A stretch of DNA of 40,911 nucleotides from JACPNK01 sp964479745 (GTDB taxonomy: Bacteria; Patescibacteriota; Minisyncoccia; 2-02-FULL-40-12; IGHO2-12-FULL-4). The notes under the pieces are model-generated. The model had not been told where the DNA came from and did not search any database. It saw nothing but the letters and a program-made list of their open reading frames with translations. Shown one piece after another: positions 1 through 9,100 of the stretch. The stretch is from positions 1 through 40,911 of the forward strand of contig CAYZNJ010000002.1 of the NCBI GenBank assembly GCA_964479745.1, in the 5' to 3' direction. Each line of letters opens with the position of its first letter. Position 1 is the stretch's first letter. The translations under genes and the position numbers were made by a program.

Positions 1-1468
1 TTGACGAGAGGGTAGTCGTGGTGGCTGGTAGTGTTGTTGTAGGAGACAAGGTCGTGGTAGTAGTGGACGGTATAGTTGTAGTCGTGGTTGGCGGGAGAGT
101 GGTGGTGGTACTAGATTCTTTATATACAGTAACAATTTTAGTTTTAACTTCTTTTCCGACTGGATTGGTAATTTTTAGAGAATAAGCGGTATCTGATTTG
201 AGTTTGTCAGTTTCAGCAGTACCGGTGGCGTTACCACTGCCATCTAATGCAATAACTTTGTTATCAAAATTAGAGTCAACGGGAGAAGATGTAATTACGG
301 CGGAAGTTGCGGCCGTAACTGACCAAATCAAATTGGTACTTTTGTTTTTTTGGACAGAGGTGTCGGTCGAAGTTAAACTGCCGGCCATGATATTATAAGC
401 AAGCGAAATGTCCTGGGAAGAATTATCCGCGTTAATATCAGTAATACGCAAACCACAGTTTGTTAACTTGCCGGCTATCGTCGGCATGTCTACACTAATA
501 CTGACCGGCTGAACGCCTCCTGCGGGAATAATGCCGGAAGATGGCGTACCATGACACCAGGGACCAGTGCCGGTTTGACTGATAGACCATTCAGATTGGG
601 CCTGGCCAGAATTGGTGATGGTCATATTCTGACCGGAAGGCGTTACAGGATCAGCAATGCCATAAAAAGTAAAAGCGGTTTGAGAAAGGGAAATATGCGA
701 GCCAAGAACTTGGAATTGGGCGTAATCATTGGCTGACCCATCTCCATTTGTAGCTGTAGCATCGTATGTGTATATGCCTGGCTTATGAAAAACTACGGTT
801 TGAACTTGAGAGCCAGCCGTTGAGGGTAGGTATGCGGGTGCAAGATATCCACCCGCCAACTGAACATCCAAATTTTGATATTCACATGAAGGAAAGTTTG
901 GTTGCGGAGTTGGCAGTTCGGGCCAGGAGTTCACGGTCCAGGAGTCAACATTATTGATTCCGCATCTGATTCTCCAATTAACCTGATGTTGAGTGCCGGC
1001 TAAAACGGTTACCGGCCTGCAAGTATTAGTGGGGTAAAACCCGGAGGAGTTTTTCGAAGTAAACTCAGGATGGCAGGTAAACGCTCCGTCCAAATCAATG
1101 TACATAGCGGGAGGGGTAGGGACATAAACCATATTGGAACTGTCCACTACATATATATCGGATTCTATAAATTTTCCAGAACCTGTCTCGGGTTCATATC
1201 TTGAAAATATAACTTGGTAGGTTGTACCGGCAGTAATCGTACATCCCCCTTCTTCAAAATCGTAGTCCGCAGTATAGAAGGCATCATATGTAATGCTGGT
1301 GGGCTCAGTACGGTGCCATGTGATTGGGTAAGTATGTGGACGAGACACGCACCCTCCCCCCAAATATATCCAATACCCAGCCAAGGCCGGATTGGGAAAA
1401 ACCAAAAACAACAACGGCAATACTATCAAAAATGAAAAATGAAAGAATAGTACTCGCTTGGATGCCAT
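1..1468 (-). CDS. Secreted protein with Thr-rich stalk, C-terminus off the window
   Basis: Reading the minus strand from the ATG at 1468 gives 489 uninterrupted codons that run off the left edge, so the C-terminus is missing. Residues 1-30 form a signal peptide: basic start, long hydrophobic stretch, Ala-Leu-Ala cleavage site before Gly31. The rest is rich in Thr, Ser, Asn, Gly and aromatic residues, with scattered cysteines and beta-sandwich-like sequence. The last ~35 visible residues are a low-complexity linker of Thr runs broken by Pro, Ser and Leu. Similar linkers occur in four other proteins of this window, which suggests an exported, perhaps glycosylated, surface protein. It starts 7 bases after the gene ending at 1476 and is probably co-transcribed with it. 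I do not recognise a specific family; an Ig-like fold is an inference. Confidence 0.85.
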   Translation of the reverse strand, partial: MASKRVLFFHFSFLIVLPLLFLVFPNPALAGYWIYLGGGCVSRPHTYPITWHRTEPTSITYDAFYTADYDFEEGGCTITAGTTYQVIFSRYEPETGSGKFIESDIYVVDSSNMVYVPTPPAMYIDLDGAFTCHPEFTSKNSSGFYPTNTCRPVTVLAGTQHQVNWRIRCGINNVDSWTVNSWPELPTPQPNFPSCEYQNLDVQLAGGYLAPAYLPSTAGSQVQTVVFHKPGIYTYDATATNGDGSANDYAQFQVLGSHISLSQTAFTFYGIADPVTPSGQNMTITNSGQAQSEWSISQTGTGPWCHGTPSSGIIPAGGVQPVSISVDMPTIAGKLTNCGLRITDINADNSSQDISLAYNIMAGSLTSTDTSVQKNKSTNLIWSVTAATSAVITSSPVDSNFDNKVIALDGSGNATGTAETDKLKSDTAYSLKITNPVGKEVKTKIVTVYKESSTTTTLPPTTTTTIPSTTTTTLSPTTTLPATTTTLSS

Positions 1469-1475
1469 AAAAATA

Positions 1476-1964
1476 TTAACGGGCAATGTCATATATCGCT
1501 AATCGCGGATAATAAGTAATAACTAAGACGCCCGCAACAACTGCTTTAGCCGGAAAAGAAAAAGATACACGTGAATAGTTCTTGACATAAGAAACCAGTT
1601 TAGAGGAACCTCTTGATGATGCCAGACTTTCCTCCTTCCAACCCATCGCGATCATGTTTTCGGCGGCTTTTTTCAAAAGCTGATCAGGAGACTGCTTGCT
1701 GGAGAAAACACGCACCAAAGCCCATCCGTCTTTTGCCGGCATAATTCCAGGTGGTAGCTCAGTTGCATTAGGATCAATCAAGGCTTCTCTCGGGAATGTT
1801 ACCATTTGTTCGTTGATAAATTGTTGCGGCAATGCAGCATCCCATAATGTGATCTTTTGACCTTTTTTGATGAGGTAAAGAGCAAAACCCAAGATAAACA
1901 CAGCACATACCAGAGCAACTACAAAAATCCTGAAAGACACTGGCAAATTTTTTATTGTTTCCAT
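1476..1964 (-). CDS. Small single-pass membrane protein, unknown function
   Basis: A 162-residue protein. A short polar N-terminus is followed by one hydrophobic segment (about residues 12-33), then a soluble domain, so it is probably membrane-anchored with the domain outside. The domain contains a stretch resembling small secreted mixed alpha/beta modules (sequence around WALVRVFSSKQSPDQLLKKA), but I do not recognise the family. It lies directly upstream of the Thr-stalk secreted protein, separated by only 7 bases, so the two are likely one transcript and may act together at the cell surface. No Shine-Dalgarno site is evident. Confidence 0.7.
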   Translation of the reverse strand: METIKNLPVSFRIFVVALVCAVFILGFALYLIKKGQKITLWDAALPQQFINEQMVTFPREALIDPNATELPPGIMPAKDGWALVRVFSSKQSPDQLLKKAAENMIAMGWKEESLASSRGSSKLVSYVKNYSRVSFSFPAKAVVAGVLVITYYPRLAIYDIAR

Positions 1965-2081
1965 TCCGTTTGACTAATATTTTTACTTATTTTAATTGCA
2001 ATATTTTAATTTTAGCACAAAAAACAACCCTCAAAAATAAGTTATAAACACAGCATTTAATCAATACAATATAGAATCCAG

Positions 2082-3395
2082 TTAGTGCAAGAAGGTTTTT
2101 GCGCTAGATTTTTTTGATAACAAAGAGGGTAGGTCGTTAATTGAAATTCTCTCTTGCTTTGTAGTATCCCGGTCTCGCACGGTAACTTTTTTATCTTCAA
2201 GAGAGTCAAAATCAAAGGTTATGCAAAAAGGCGTACCGATTTCATCTTGGCTGTAATAGCGCTTGCCGATATTTCCCCTGTCGTCCCAAGCCACGCGAAA
2301 ATCTTCTCTTAAATCATCAAAAACTTCTCTGGCTTTTTTAACCAGTTCCGGTTTATTGGCAACCAAGGGAAAAACTGCGACTTGATATGGCGCTAGTTTT
2401 GGATGCAATTTCAAAACAACTTTATCTTCGTCCTCGCAGTAAGCGTCCAAAAGGAAGAACAGGGCAGCCCTGTCAACTCCGCCTGAAGTTTCAATAACCC
2501 ACGGCGTGTACTCTGTGTTAGTTTCCGGATCTTTGTATTTCAAATTATGCCGGCTCAAGTCCCAATCGCCCCGATGATGTATGCCTTCAAATTCTTTCCA
2601 GCCGAAAGGCGAGTTATACTCTATGTCTTCCGCCATGCGAGCATAGTGGGCAAGTTCGTTATCGGCATGTTTGCGGAATCTTAAATTCTCCGGCCTAATG
2701 CCTAAACTTTTATACCAGTCTAATCTTTGATTTTTCCAATAGTCAAAAACTTTCTCCGCTTCTTTTTCATCGGGCTTAACAAAGTACTCCAATTCCATCT
2801 GTTCAAACTCCCGGCTGCGGAAAGTAAAGTTACCCGGCGTGATTTCATTGCGAAAGGCTTTGCCGATCTGGCCAATGCCAAAAGGAACTTTTACCCGGCT
2901 CGAAGAAACTACATTGGCAAAGTTTACGAAAACGCCTTGAGTAATTTCACCGCGCAAATAGGTTTTCTCTTTCGGCTCGGTAACGCCCAGATAGACTTCG
3001 GTCAAAAGATTAAAGGTTTTGGCTTCGGTCCACTCAACTTTTTCTTTATGCTCGCTTTCATGTTCTTTAAGTTTATCTTCCTGGTCTGCCCGGACTCTTT
3101 TGTGGCAGATTTTACATTCCACCAAAGGATCAACCAAACTTTTGGTGTGACCGGAAGCTTCCCAGACCTGCGGATTCATAATTATCGCGGCGTCCAGACC
3201 AACCACATCGTCTCTCCTGTAAACCATATCCCGCCACCACATTTTTTTGATATTATTTTTTAGTTCAACGCCCAACGGCCCGTAATCCCAAAAACCGGTT
3301 AAACCTCCGTAAATCTCTGATCCCGGAAAAATAAAACCCCGCCTTTTGCAAAGCGAAACAACTTTTTCCAGCAAATTGTCATTGTTTTTTGTCAT
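2082..3395 (-). CDS. glyS: Glycyl-tRNA synthetase (single-chain alpha2 type)
   Basis: Charges tRNA-Gly with glycine in the cytoplasm. It is the class II alpha2 form, not the alpha/beta form of E. coli. Visible features: the N-terminal FIFPGSEIYGG and WDYGPLGVELKNN region, motif 1 around ASGH (80-83), a CxxC pair at 94-97, motif 2 FRNE (181-184) followed by FRSREFEQMELEYF, and motif 3 around SGGVDRAALFF (GVDR at 306-309). The last ~100 residues are the anticodon-binding domain. At 437 residues it is near the usual length for this subtype. It begins with ATG at 3395. The gap upstream (3396-3577) is almost completely filled by a structured repeat, described separately. Confidence 0.96.
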   Translation of the reverse strand: MTKNNDNLLEKVVSLCKRRGFIFPGSEIYGGLTGFWDYGPLGVELKNNIKKMWWRDMVYRRDDVVGLDAAIIMNPQVWEASGHTKSLVDPLVECKICHKRVRADQEDKLKEHESEHKEKVEWTEAKTFNLLTEVYLGVTEPKEKTYLRGEITQGVFVNFANVVSSSRVKVPFGIGQIGKAFRNEITPGNFTFRSREFEQMELEYFVKPDEKEAEKVFDYWKNQRLDWYKSLGIRPENLRFRKHADNELAHYARMAEDIEYNSPFGWKEFEGIHHRGDWDLSRHNLKYKDPETNTEYTPWVIETSGGVDRAALFFLLDAYCEDEDKVVLKLHPKLAPYQVAVFPLVANKPELVKKAREVFDDLREDFRVAWDDRGNIGKRYYSQDEIGTPFCITFDFDSLEDKKVTVRDRDTTKQERISINDLPSLLSKKSSAKTFLH

Positions 3396-3413
3396 GACAT
3401 TTCAAAAAGCGCA

Positions 3414-3561
3414 GCAGATACAGCCCTTGAGGTCACTGTGAGCTCGCGGTTGGCTAGGTTGGAAGGAGTATAATGTTTCTTTAACTCCTTCCGCAACCCG
3501 AGCGAACAGTGAGTGAGCCTGCCGCTGGAGCAGGCGAAAGTACCGAAAGGGCTGTATCTGC
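3414..3561 (+). repeat. Structured palindromic element, copy A (CGCTGGA-loop family)
   Basis: A 148-bp imperfect palindrome between glyS and the next minus-strand gene. The outer stem is 15 perfect pairs (3414-3428 with 3547-3561). Inside are TCACTGT/ACAGTGA, then CTCG-C-GGTTG pairing with CAACC-CGAG, and a hairpin GGAAGGAGT/ACTCCTTCC. On the 3' side is a hairpin GCCTGC/GCAGGC (3517-3522 with 3530-3535) closing the loop CGCTGGA (3523-3529). The same loop occurs in the copies at 11762 and 33537 with different stem sequences. It could be an RNA or a DNA hairpin substrate of a mobile element. This copy lacks the third internal hairpin of the other two. Confidence 0.8.
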
Positions 3562-3577
3562 GAAGCTTGAATAATGA

Positions 3578-5353
3578 CTATTCAACCACACTCCCCTGCC
3601 CGGGGAAATCAACCAAATCGTCAGTGGTAATATCTTTAACCTTAACCGAAATCGCCTGCTTGGTAAAGGTGTCTTCGCCATCCATAAAAGTGTCCTGCAT
3701 CAGCTTAATCGTCTGGCCGACATTGTTGCTTGAAGGCGTAAAAGAAATCTGGAACCATGCTTGATATTTAGGAAACTGGTTGCCGACTCCGGACGGCAAG
3801 GCTCCTAAGTCCCAAACAACCTCTCTTGAACCCGTCTTAAACGAAGGCGCAGGTAATTGACCACTGGCTCTAGCTTTGTTTTCCCAGTTTGTCCCCACCG
3901 GCAAAACACCCTTAACCCTAATTTTTGAAAACTCGCCGGAAGAGTTGCTGACCTCCCACAAAACAGTATAAAAAGTTTTTTTGTTAACTTTCGGGGGTAT
4001 GGGACCGGTATTACCAAAGGTCTCATCTTTGTAAAAAGCTGTCTGGCTTAAAACCGGCAGTGAGGCAATTTTGGTAACCAGTTCTGACTCGGCCGTCAAT
4101 TTTTCCAAATCAAAACCGGCGGGCACCGTTGCTGTTTCAGCCTTTGCGCTAACCTTAATTACAAAATCTTTTGCGCCCAGGCCGCTGCCCGCAAAATTGC
4201 TTTTTAGTTTGACTCTAAAGTTTACCGCGCCTTCTTGGCGCGCCGCTAACCTGTTTAAAAGAGGCGAGACAGAAGCGTTCCAAGTAACTGTTCTGGAAGA
4301 GCTTTCAAAAAATCCGTCGCTTAGCAAACTGGATAAGTCAAACATTGAACCATCTAGTTTAACTGAAACGGTTATGCCCAAAAGACTGACATCCGTGTTG
4401 TTGGCAAATTTAATTTCATAATTTAACTCATCTCCCGGCTGAGCGATGTAGTTACTTTTGCCGTTGACCGAAATTTTAGTTGATAACGGCGGAGTTGAAA
4501 TGACAGTGGTTGAAGAGGCTTTTTCATAGTCAATAAATATGCCGTCAACTTTTCTCTGCAAAACAACAGCGACCTGCTTGCTTTCTCTTTCGGAACCTCG
4601 CAAGGTTCCGAAAACAGAAATTCTTTTTCCTTCTCCTGATTTTATGCTCTTTATGTCCCAGATGTTTGGACTAACGGAAGGCAAAGGGTCGGTTCGAGTT
4701 TGGCTAAAACCGTCGGGATATGCAAATTTAAGTTTCAAGTCAGACAAGTCTTCCGGCGACTCGTTCCGGTAATCCAAAAGGTAAGCAACTTCTTGTCCGG
4801 AAACCGTGTTCGGCGGAGCAACCAAAGTCAAAGAAACCGCCAAAGAACTTATGTTAGTAGCCAAAGTGGCTTCTTTCTCAAAAGTTGACCGCACTTTTTC
4901 CGGAGAGTAAACCAGCAGAGAGCGGGCTTTTTTTATATCGCCCCGATCCCCCACCAGATAAGCGGAAAACTCAACTTTGTTACTTTGTCCCGAACCCAAA
5001 TCAGGCAGTTTGATGTTCTCTGTTAAAAATTGGCTGACTTGGCCGTCTTTTACTACGACCGACTCGGGTGGATAAAAAAAGGTTAACTTAAGGTCCCGAA
5101 GCATTTCTTTGTTGTTGTTTGAATACTCAACTTCGTAGCTAACTTTCTCGCCCGAGGAAGTTTCCACCGGCCCGTTAATTTTAAACTCCACACCGCCTTC
5201 GCTGAAAGAAGACCGGTAAAAGAAAAATAAAATCAAACCGCCGGCAATAAAAATCAGGGCTAAAACAAAAACCAAAACTAGCCATTTTTTACTTTTTCTG
5301 CCAGCCATTTTGGGTTGGGACTGGAAGTTAAGAGGAGTAATCTCAAAATCCAT
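3578..5353 (-). CDS. Membrane-anchored protein with DUF11-like beta-sandwich repeats
   Basis: A 591-residue protein with a cytoplasmic N-terminal tail, one transmembrane helix at about residues 24-46, and a large extracellular region. The region repeats modules of the type EVEYSNNNKEMLRDLKLTFFYP and LLDYRNESPEDLSDLKLKFAYP, later YEIKFANNTDVSLLGITVSV. This is the pattern of DUF11/CARDB-type Ig-like repeats in bacterial surface proteins. It has no sorting signal and no C-terminal membrane segment, so the N-terminal helix is the anchor. The start is ATG at 5353, 19 bases after the recO stop. The family call comes from repeat pattern; the binding partner is unknown. Confidence 0.82.
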   Translation of the reverse strand: MDFEITPLNFQSQPKMAGRKSKKWLVLVFVLALIFIAGGLILFFFYRSSFSEGGVEFKINGPVETSSGEKVSYEVEYSNNNKEMLRDLKLTFFYPPESVVVKDGQVSQFLTENIKLPDLGSGQSNKVEFSAYLVGDRGDIKKARSLLVYSPEKVRSTFEKEATLATNISSLAVSLTLVAPPNTVSGQEVAYLLDYRNESPEDLSDLKLKFAYPDGFSQTRTDPLPSVSPNIWDIKSIKSGEGKRISVFGTLRGSERESKQVAVVLQRKVDGIFIDYEKASSTTVISTPPLSTKISVNGKSNYIAQPGDELNYEIKFANNTDVSLLGITVSVKLDGSMFDLSSLLSDGFFESSSRTVTWNASVSPLLNRLAARQEGAVNFRVKLKSNFAGSGLGAKDFVIKVSAKAETATVPAGFDLEKLTAESELVTKIASLPVLSQTAFYKDETFGNTGPIPPKVNKKTFYTVLWEVSNSSGEFSKIRVKGVLPVGTNWENKARASGQLPAPSFKTGSREVVWDLGALPSGVGNQFPKYQAWFQISFTPSSNNVGQTIKLMQDTFMDGEDTFTKQAISVKVKDITTDDLVDFPGQGSVVE

Positions 5354-5372
5354 ATTGTTGAGGTAGACGAAT

Positions 5373-5912
5373 CTATTTTACCACAGCTTCAATAAACTGT
5401 AACGAATAAAACCGGCGGGAACTCAAAGAAGCCAGAAAATCATTGACTTCCCTTTCTCCCAAACTTCCGGAATAGCCCAAAACTTTAACAAACTCTTTTT
5501 TCAGGTCAGCAAAGAAAACTTCTAGATTGCCGTTAAAAAACTGGCTCTTGTCAAGAGCGTTCAATTTTTTCAGCAAAAAATCCCAAAGCCCAGGGTCTTT
5601 ATCGTGGTCATAAACCAAGCTGTCAATCGCCTCCAAAATAAAGCTCGCCAAAGCATTTTTAGACAATGAAGACTTAATGCCGGAAAAAGTTTCAAGACTT
5701 TGGGCGCTGGTAATAATCGGATAATTTTTGCCGGCAACAAAAATAAAGTCAACCAAATTTAAAACGTCAAGATGGCCGGCTTGTTTTGAGGTATTTTTTT
5801 TAACGCTTTTGGCGATAGCAGTCAGTTTACCTAACTCCTTGGTATATAAGGTAACCAGCTGGTTATGCTCTCCGCTGTCAGTTTTTTTTATTACAATCCC
5901 TTGATATAGCAT
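5373..5912 (-). CDS. recO: DNA repair protein RecO, short form
   Basis: RecO loads RecA at gaps and anneals single strands in recombinational repair. The N-terminus (YQGIVIKKTDSGEHNQLVTLYTKELGKLTAIAKSVKK) is the typical RecO OB-fold, followed by a helical region with LVDFIFVAGKNYPIITSAQSLETF. At 179 residues it is shorter than the ~240 of common RecO, and the CxxC zinc-finger cysteines are absent; shortened forms are expected in reduced genomes. The start is ATG at 5912. It is followed after 19 bases by the DUF11-like gene. The 196-bp palindrome at 5932-6127 fills its upstream region. Confidence 0.88.
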   Translation of the reverse strand: MLYQGIVIKKTDSGEHNQLVTLYTKELGKLTAIAKSVKKNTSKQAGHLDVLNLVDFIFVAGKNYPIITSAQSLETFSGIKSSLSKNALASFILEAIDSLVYDHDKDPGLWDFLLKKLNALDKSQFFNGNLEVFFADLKKEFVKVLGYSGSLGEREVNDFLASLSSRRFYSLQFIEAVVK

Positions 5913-5931
5913 GGGGGAATAAATACGGATT

Positions 5932-6127
5932 AATCTTAGTTTAGTTATTTTCCGTCGAATATGGCCGAGCAGTGCAAATAAACAAAGGTTTTAGAAATCT
6001 CGGTCGGCAACAAAAATTAGGAGGGATGGTTTCGACCGGTCACCTAATTTTTGTCGACGAGATGAGAAAATCAAGTATTATTTGCCTGCGAGGTCCATCT
6101 CGTAAGGAAAGTAACTAGACTGAGATT
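5932..6127 (+). ncRNA. Putative structured RNA: 196-bp long hairpin between ileS and recO
   Basis: The whole gap between ileS and recO folds on itself. The outer arms (5932-5953 and 6106-6127) pair over 22 positions with three non-Watson-Crick pairs, all U-G if the plus strand is RNA and all A-C if the minus strand is. Inside are GCAG-bulge-GCAAATAA with TTATTTGC-CTGC, then TTTT/AAAA, ATCTCG/CGAGAT, and a 12-bp stem ACAAAAATTAGG/CCTAATTTTTGT. At the tip is GGT-TTCG-ACC, a UUCG-type tetraloop only on the plus strand. This favours a plus-strand transcript antisense to its neighbours. A long hairpin with internal bubbles is 6S-RNA-like in outline, but I cannot claim that. A mobile palindrome is the alternative. 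Confidence 0.5.
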
Positions 6128-6129
6128 TA

Positions 6130-9100
6130 TTATTTTTTGATCCCTAGCCAAATTTTCTTTTGCGGCGCCAGTTCAAACTCTTTTTGAATGTCAAAAACTT
6201 TATCGCCTTCCGCATGAGCCAAAGAAAAATCTTTCAGCAAGGCATTCTTTTTTATAAATTCTTCCCAACTCGCCACTGCATTTTTAAGCTCCCCGTCTTC
6301 AGTATGCCACTGGCAAAAAACTTTTTCGTTAAAGCGGTAACCTGCTTCTTTTCTCATATCCTGAACCTGCCGAAGCAACTCCCTGGCCCAGCCCTCTTGA
6401 AGCAGTTCTAAGGTCAACCTGTCATCAATAGTAATTTCTTCTTCCTGTTTCGGATCGTATTTTAAGTTTTTTACGTTCAGTTCGTCTTTAATCAATGTTT
6501 CAAGTTCTTCCGCCAATTTTTCGCTTCTCTTTACAACCGCGCTAGCCAAAGGCTGTCTGACTTTGATTTGTTTGTTTTTTCTGTAAGCCAAGCCGAGAGC
6601 GACAAATTTCCTGACTTCTTCCATGTCTTGGATAAGTTTATAATTTATAGTTTTTAGTTTATAGTCCTTTGAAGATGGGTAGTTGTGAAAATGAACGCTC
6701 TCGGTCACAGCCGACGCACCTTTGTGGAGGTCATGGTGAAGTTTTTCGGCAATAAAAGGCGTAAAAGGCGCAATAATTTTTGCAATTTCCAGCAACAAAA
6801 ACCTTAACAAAGCCAAAGATTCTTTAAGAGACTCTTCCGACTCCGGCCTTTGGAACTTAATTCTTGACCTTCTCAACCACCATTTGGAAAAATCCTCTGT
6901 GACAAAACTTTCAATTGCCCGCGTAGCGGTAGTCGGATCATATTCATCCATAGATTTGGCAACGACTTCGGTTGTTTGGTTCAAACGGCTAAAAATCCAC
7001 TGATCCAGCAGGCTTGCTGGTTTAGTTTTGTGGAAATTAACCGTAAAATTTTTGTTATCCAGATTATACAATTCAAAAAACCTGAATGAGTTCCATAAAA
7101 TCATAACAAAACCCCGCAAACGCAAAGCCACTTCATCTAAAGAGAAGAGTTTAGTCTCGCCCGGATTATTTACCGAGTAAAAGTACCAGCGCACCGCGTC
7201 AACGCCGAATTTATCCATCACCATCCAAGGATCAACCACATTGCCCTTGGACTTAGACATCTTTTGCCCTTTTTCGTCTAAAACATGGCTGTAAGAAAGC
7301 ACATTTTTGTAAGCCGGGCCTTCGCCAAGCAAAGTTGAGACAGCTAGCAAGGTGTAAAACCAGCCCCGGGTCTGGTCTATAGCTTCGGCAATAAAATCTG
7401 CCGGAAATGCCGACCCAATCTTATTTCTATTTTCAAACGGATAATGCCATTGGGCGTAAGGCATGGCGCCAGAATCAAACCAGACATCGGCCACTTCTTT
7501 AATTCTCTGCATCTTGCCCTTGCAACTGGGACAACTTAAAAACACTTCGTCAATATAAGGACGGTGCGGATTTGCCCGGCCGCTTTCATCCCAAGGCAAG
7601 TTTTTAAGCTCCGCTTTATAAAATTTGCCTTTTTGGGGATACAGGTCTCTTTGTTCGTTGTTAACCACCCTAAGTAATTTTTCATCCGGCCAGCCGAACA
7701 AACTGCCGCTAAGCACCGCCAGCGGATCGCCATGGCTGACAATCAAAATATTTTTGCCTTCATGCTTTTTGTCTGTCTCCAGCATGAAGTTAATCATCCT
7801 CTTTTGAACATCGCCCCAGCTTTCACCGTCGCCGAATTTGTAATCCAAACTGGTAACAGGTTTTGGATGCTGTGCCAAGCAAAAAGATTCGCTCCTGCCC
7901 TCGCAAATACTTCCATGGCTTATTTCGCGCAGTCTTTCGTCAAAGTAAATTTTTGCGCCGGTAGACTTACTCACGATTTCCGCCGTTTCTTTGGTCCTTA
8001 AGAATGGAGAGGAGTAAATAGCATCTACTCCGTCTTTTTTCAATTTCATCGCCTCCCGTTCAACTTCTTTTCTTCCTTCGTCAGCAAGAGGGTATTTGTC
8101 ATTTTCCAGCTTGGTGTTTATTATCTTGTCAGAGTTCTTGACGCTAAAGCCGTGGCGCATAAAAAAATAGTTGTTTTTCTTTCGCCAGCGGTGTTTCTCT
8201 AAGTCTTCAAAGGAACCGACAACCTGCTGATGGCCGTTGGCGCATTCCCAAATAGGCAAAGGGGTGCCCCAGTATCTCTCTCTTGAAATCGCCCAATCCT
8301 TTACTCCCCTCAACCACTCGCCAAATCTGCCCTCTTTTAAATGCTCCGGATACCAATTAACTTTCTGGTTGTTTTTTATAAGTTTCTTGTCCAGCTTTGA
8401 CATGCCGATAAACCACGAGTCAGTGGCATAGTACAAAAGAGGCGTTCCACACCGCCAGCAAAAAGGATAATCATGCTCATATTTTTCTTCTTTAAACAGC
8501 AACCCTTTTGACTTCAAATAGTCTAAGATCCTAGCTTCAGTTTCCGGGTCTTTAACAAGTCTGCCGGCTAGTTCTGAAACGTCTTGAGTAAATTTGCCAG
8601 TTTGGTCCACGGTGTGGTGGCGAGGCAATCCAATTTTCAAGCCTAGATTGTAGTCGTCCTCGCCGTACATCACCGCCGTATGCACCACGCCTGTACCGTC
8701 TTCCGTAGTCACAAAATCCGCCGGATAAATTTTGTAAGATTTTTCCGACTTTAATTTTGGTATCTCAAAAAGAGACTCGTATTCCAAGCCAATAAGGTCT
8801 TTGCCACTAACGCTATGAACCCGTTCCACCGTATGGCCCTCAAAAACTTTGTTAACTAGATCTTCTGCAACTATCAAAAGCTCTTTTATTCCGTCTACTC
8901 TCACGGCGGCATATTTTATTTTTTCCCCGACAGCCAAAGCTACATTGCCAGGCAAAGTCCAGGGGGTTGTCGTCCAAGATAAAATATAAAAATCTTGAAC
9001 CGGAGCGAGCACCTCTTTTGAAGCTGGTCGGCGACAAGTCCGACCCAAAAAAGAGGCGCTTGCGGAGGTTAATTTAAATTTTATAAATACGGAACCTTCT

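Noticed and set aside
3396..3577. A tRNA in the glyS upstream gap
   Set aside because: Stem lengths and loops do not form a cloverleaf, and no anticodon arm fits. It is the A copy of the CGCTGGA family.
5932..6127. Calling the 196-bp hairpin 6S RNA or 4.5S RNA
   Set aside because: The 4.5S consensus loop is absent. A 6S-like central bubble and promoter-like loop were not evident, so only a generic structured RNA is claimed.
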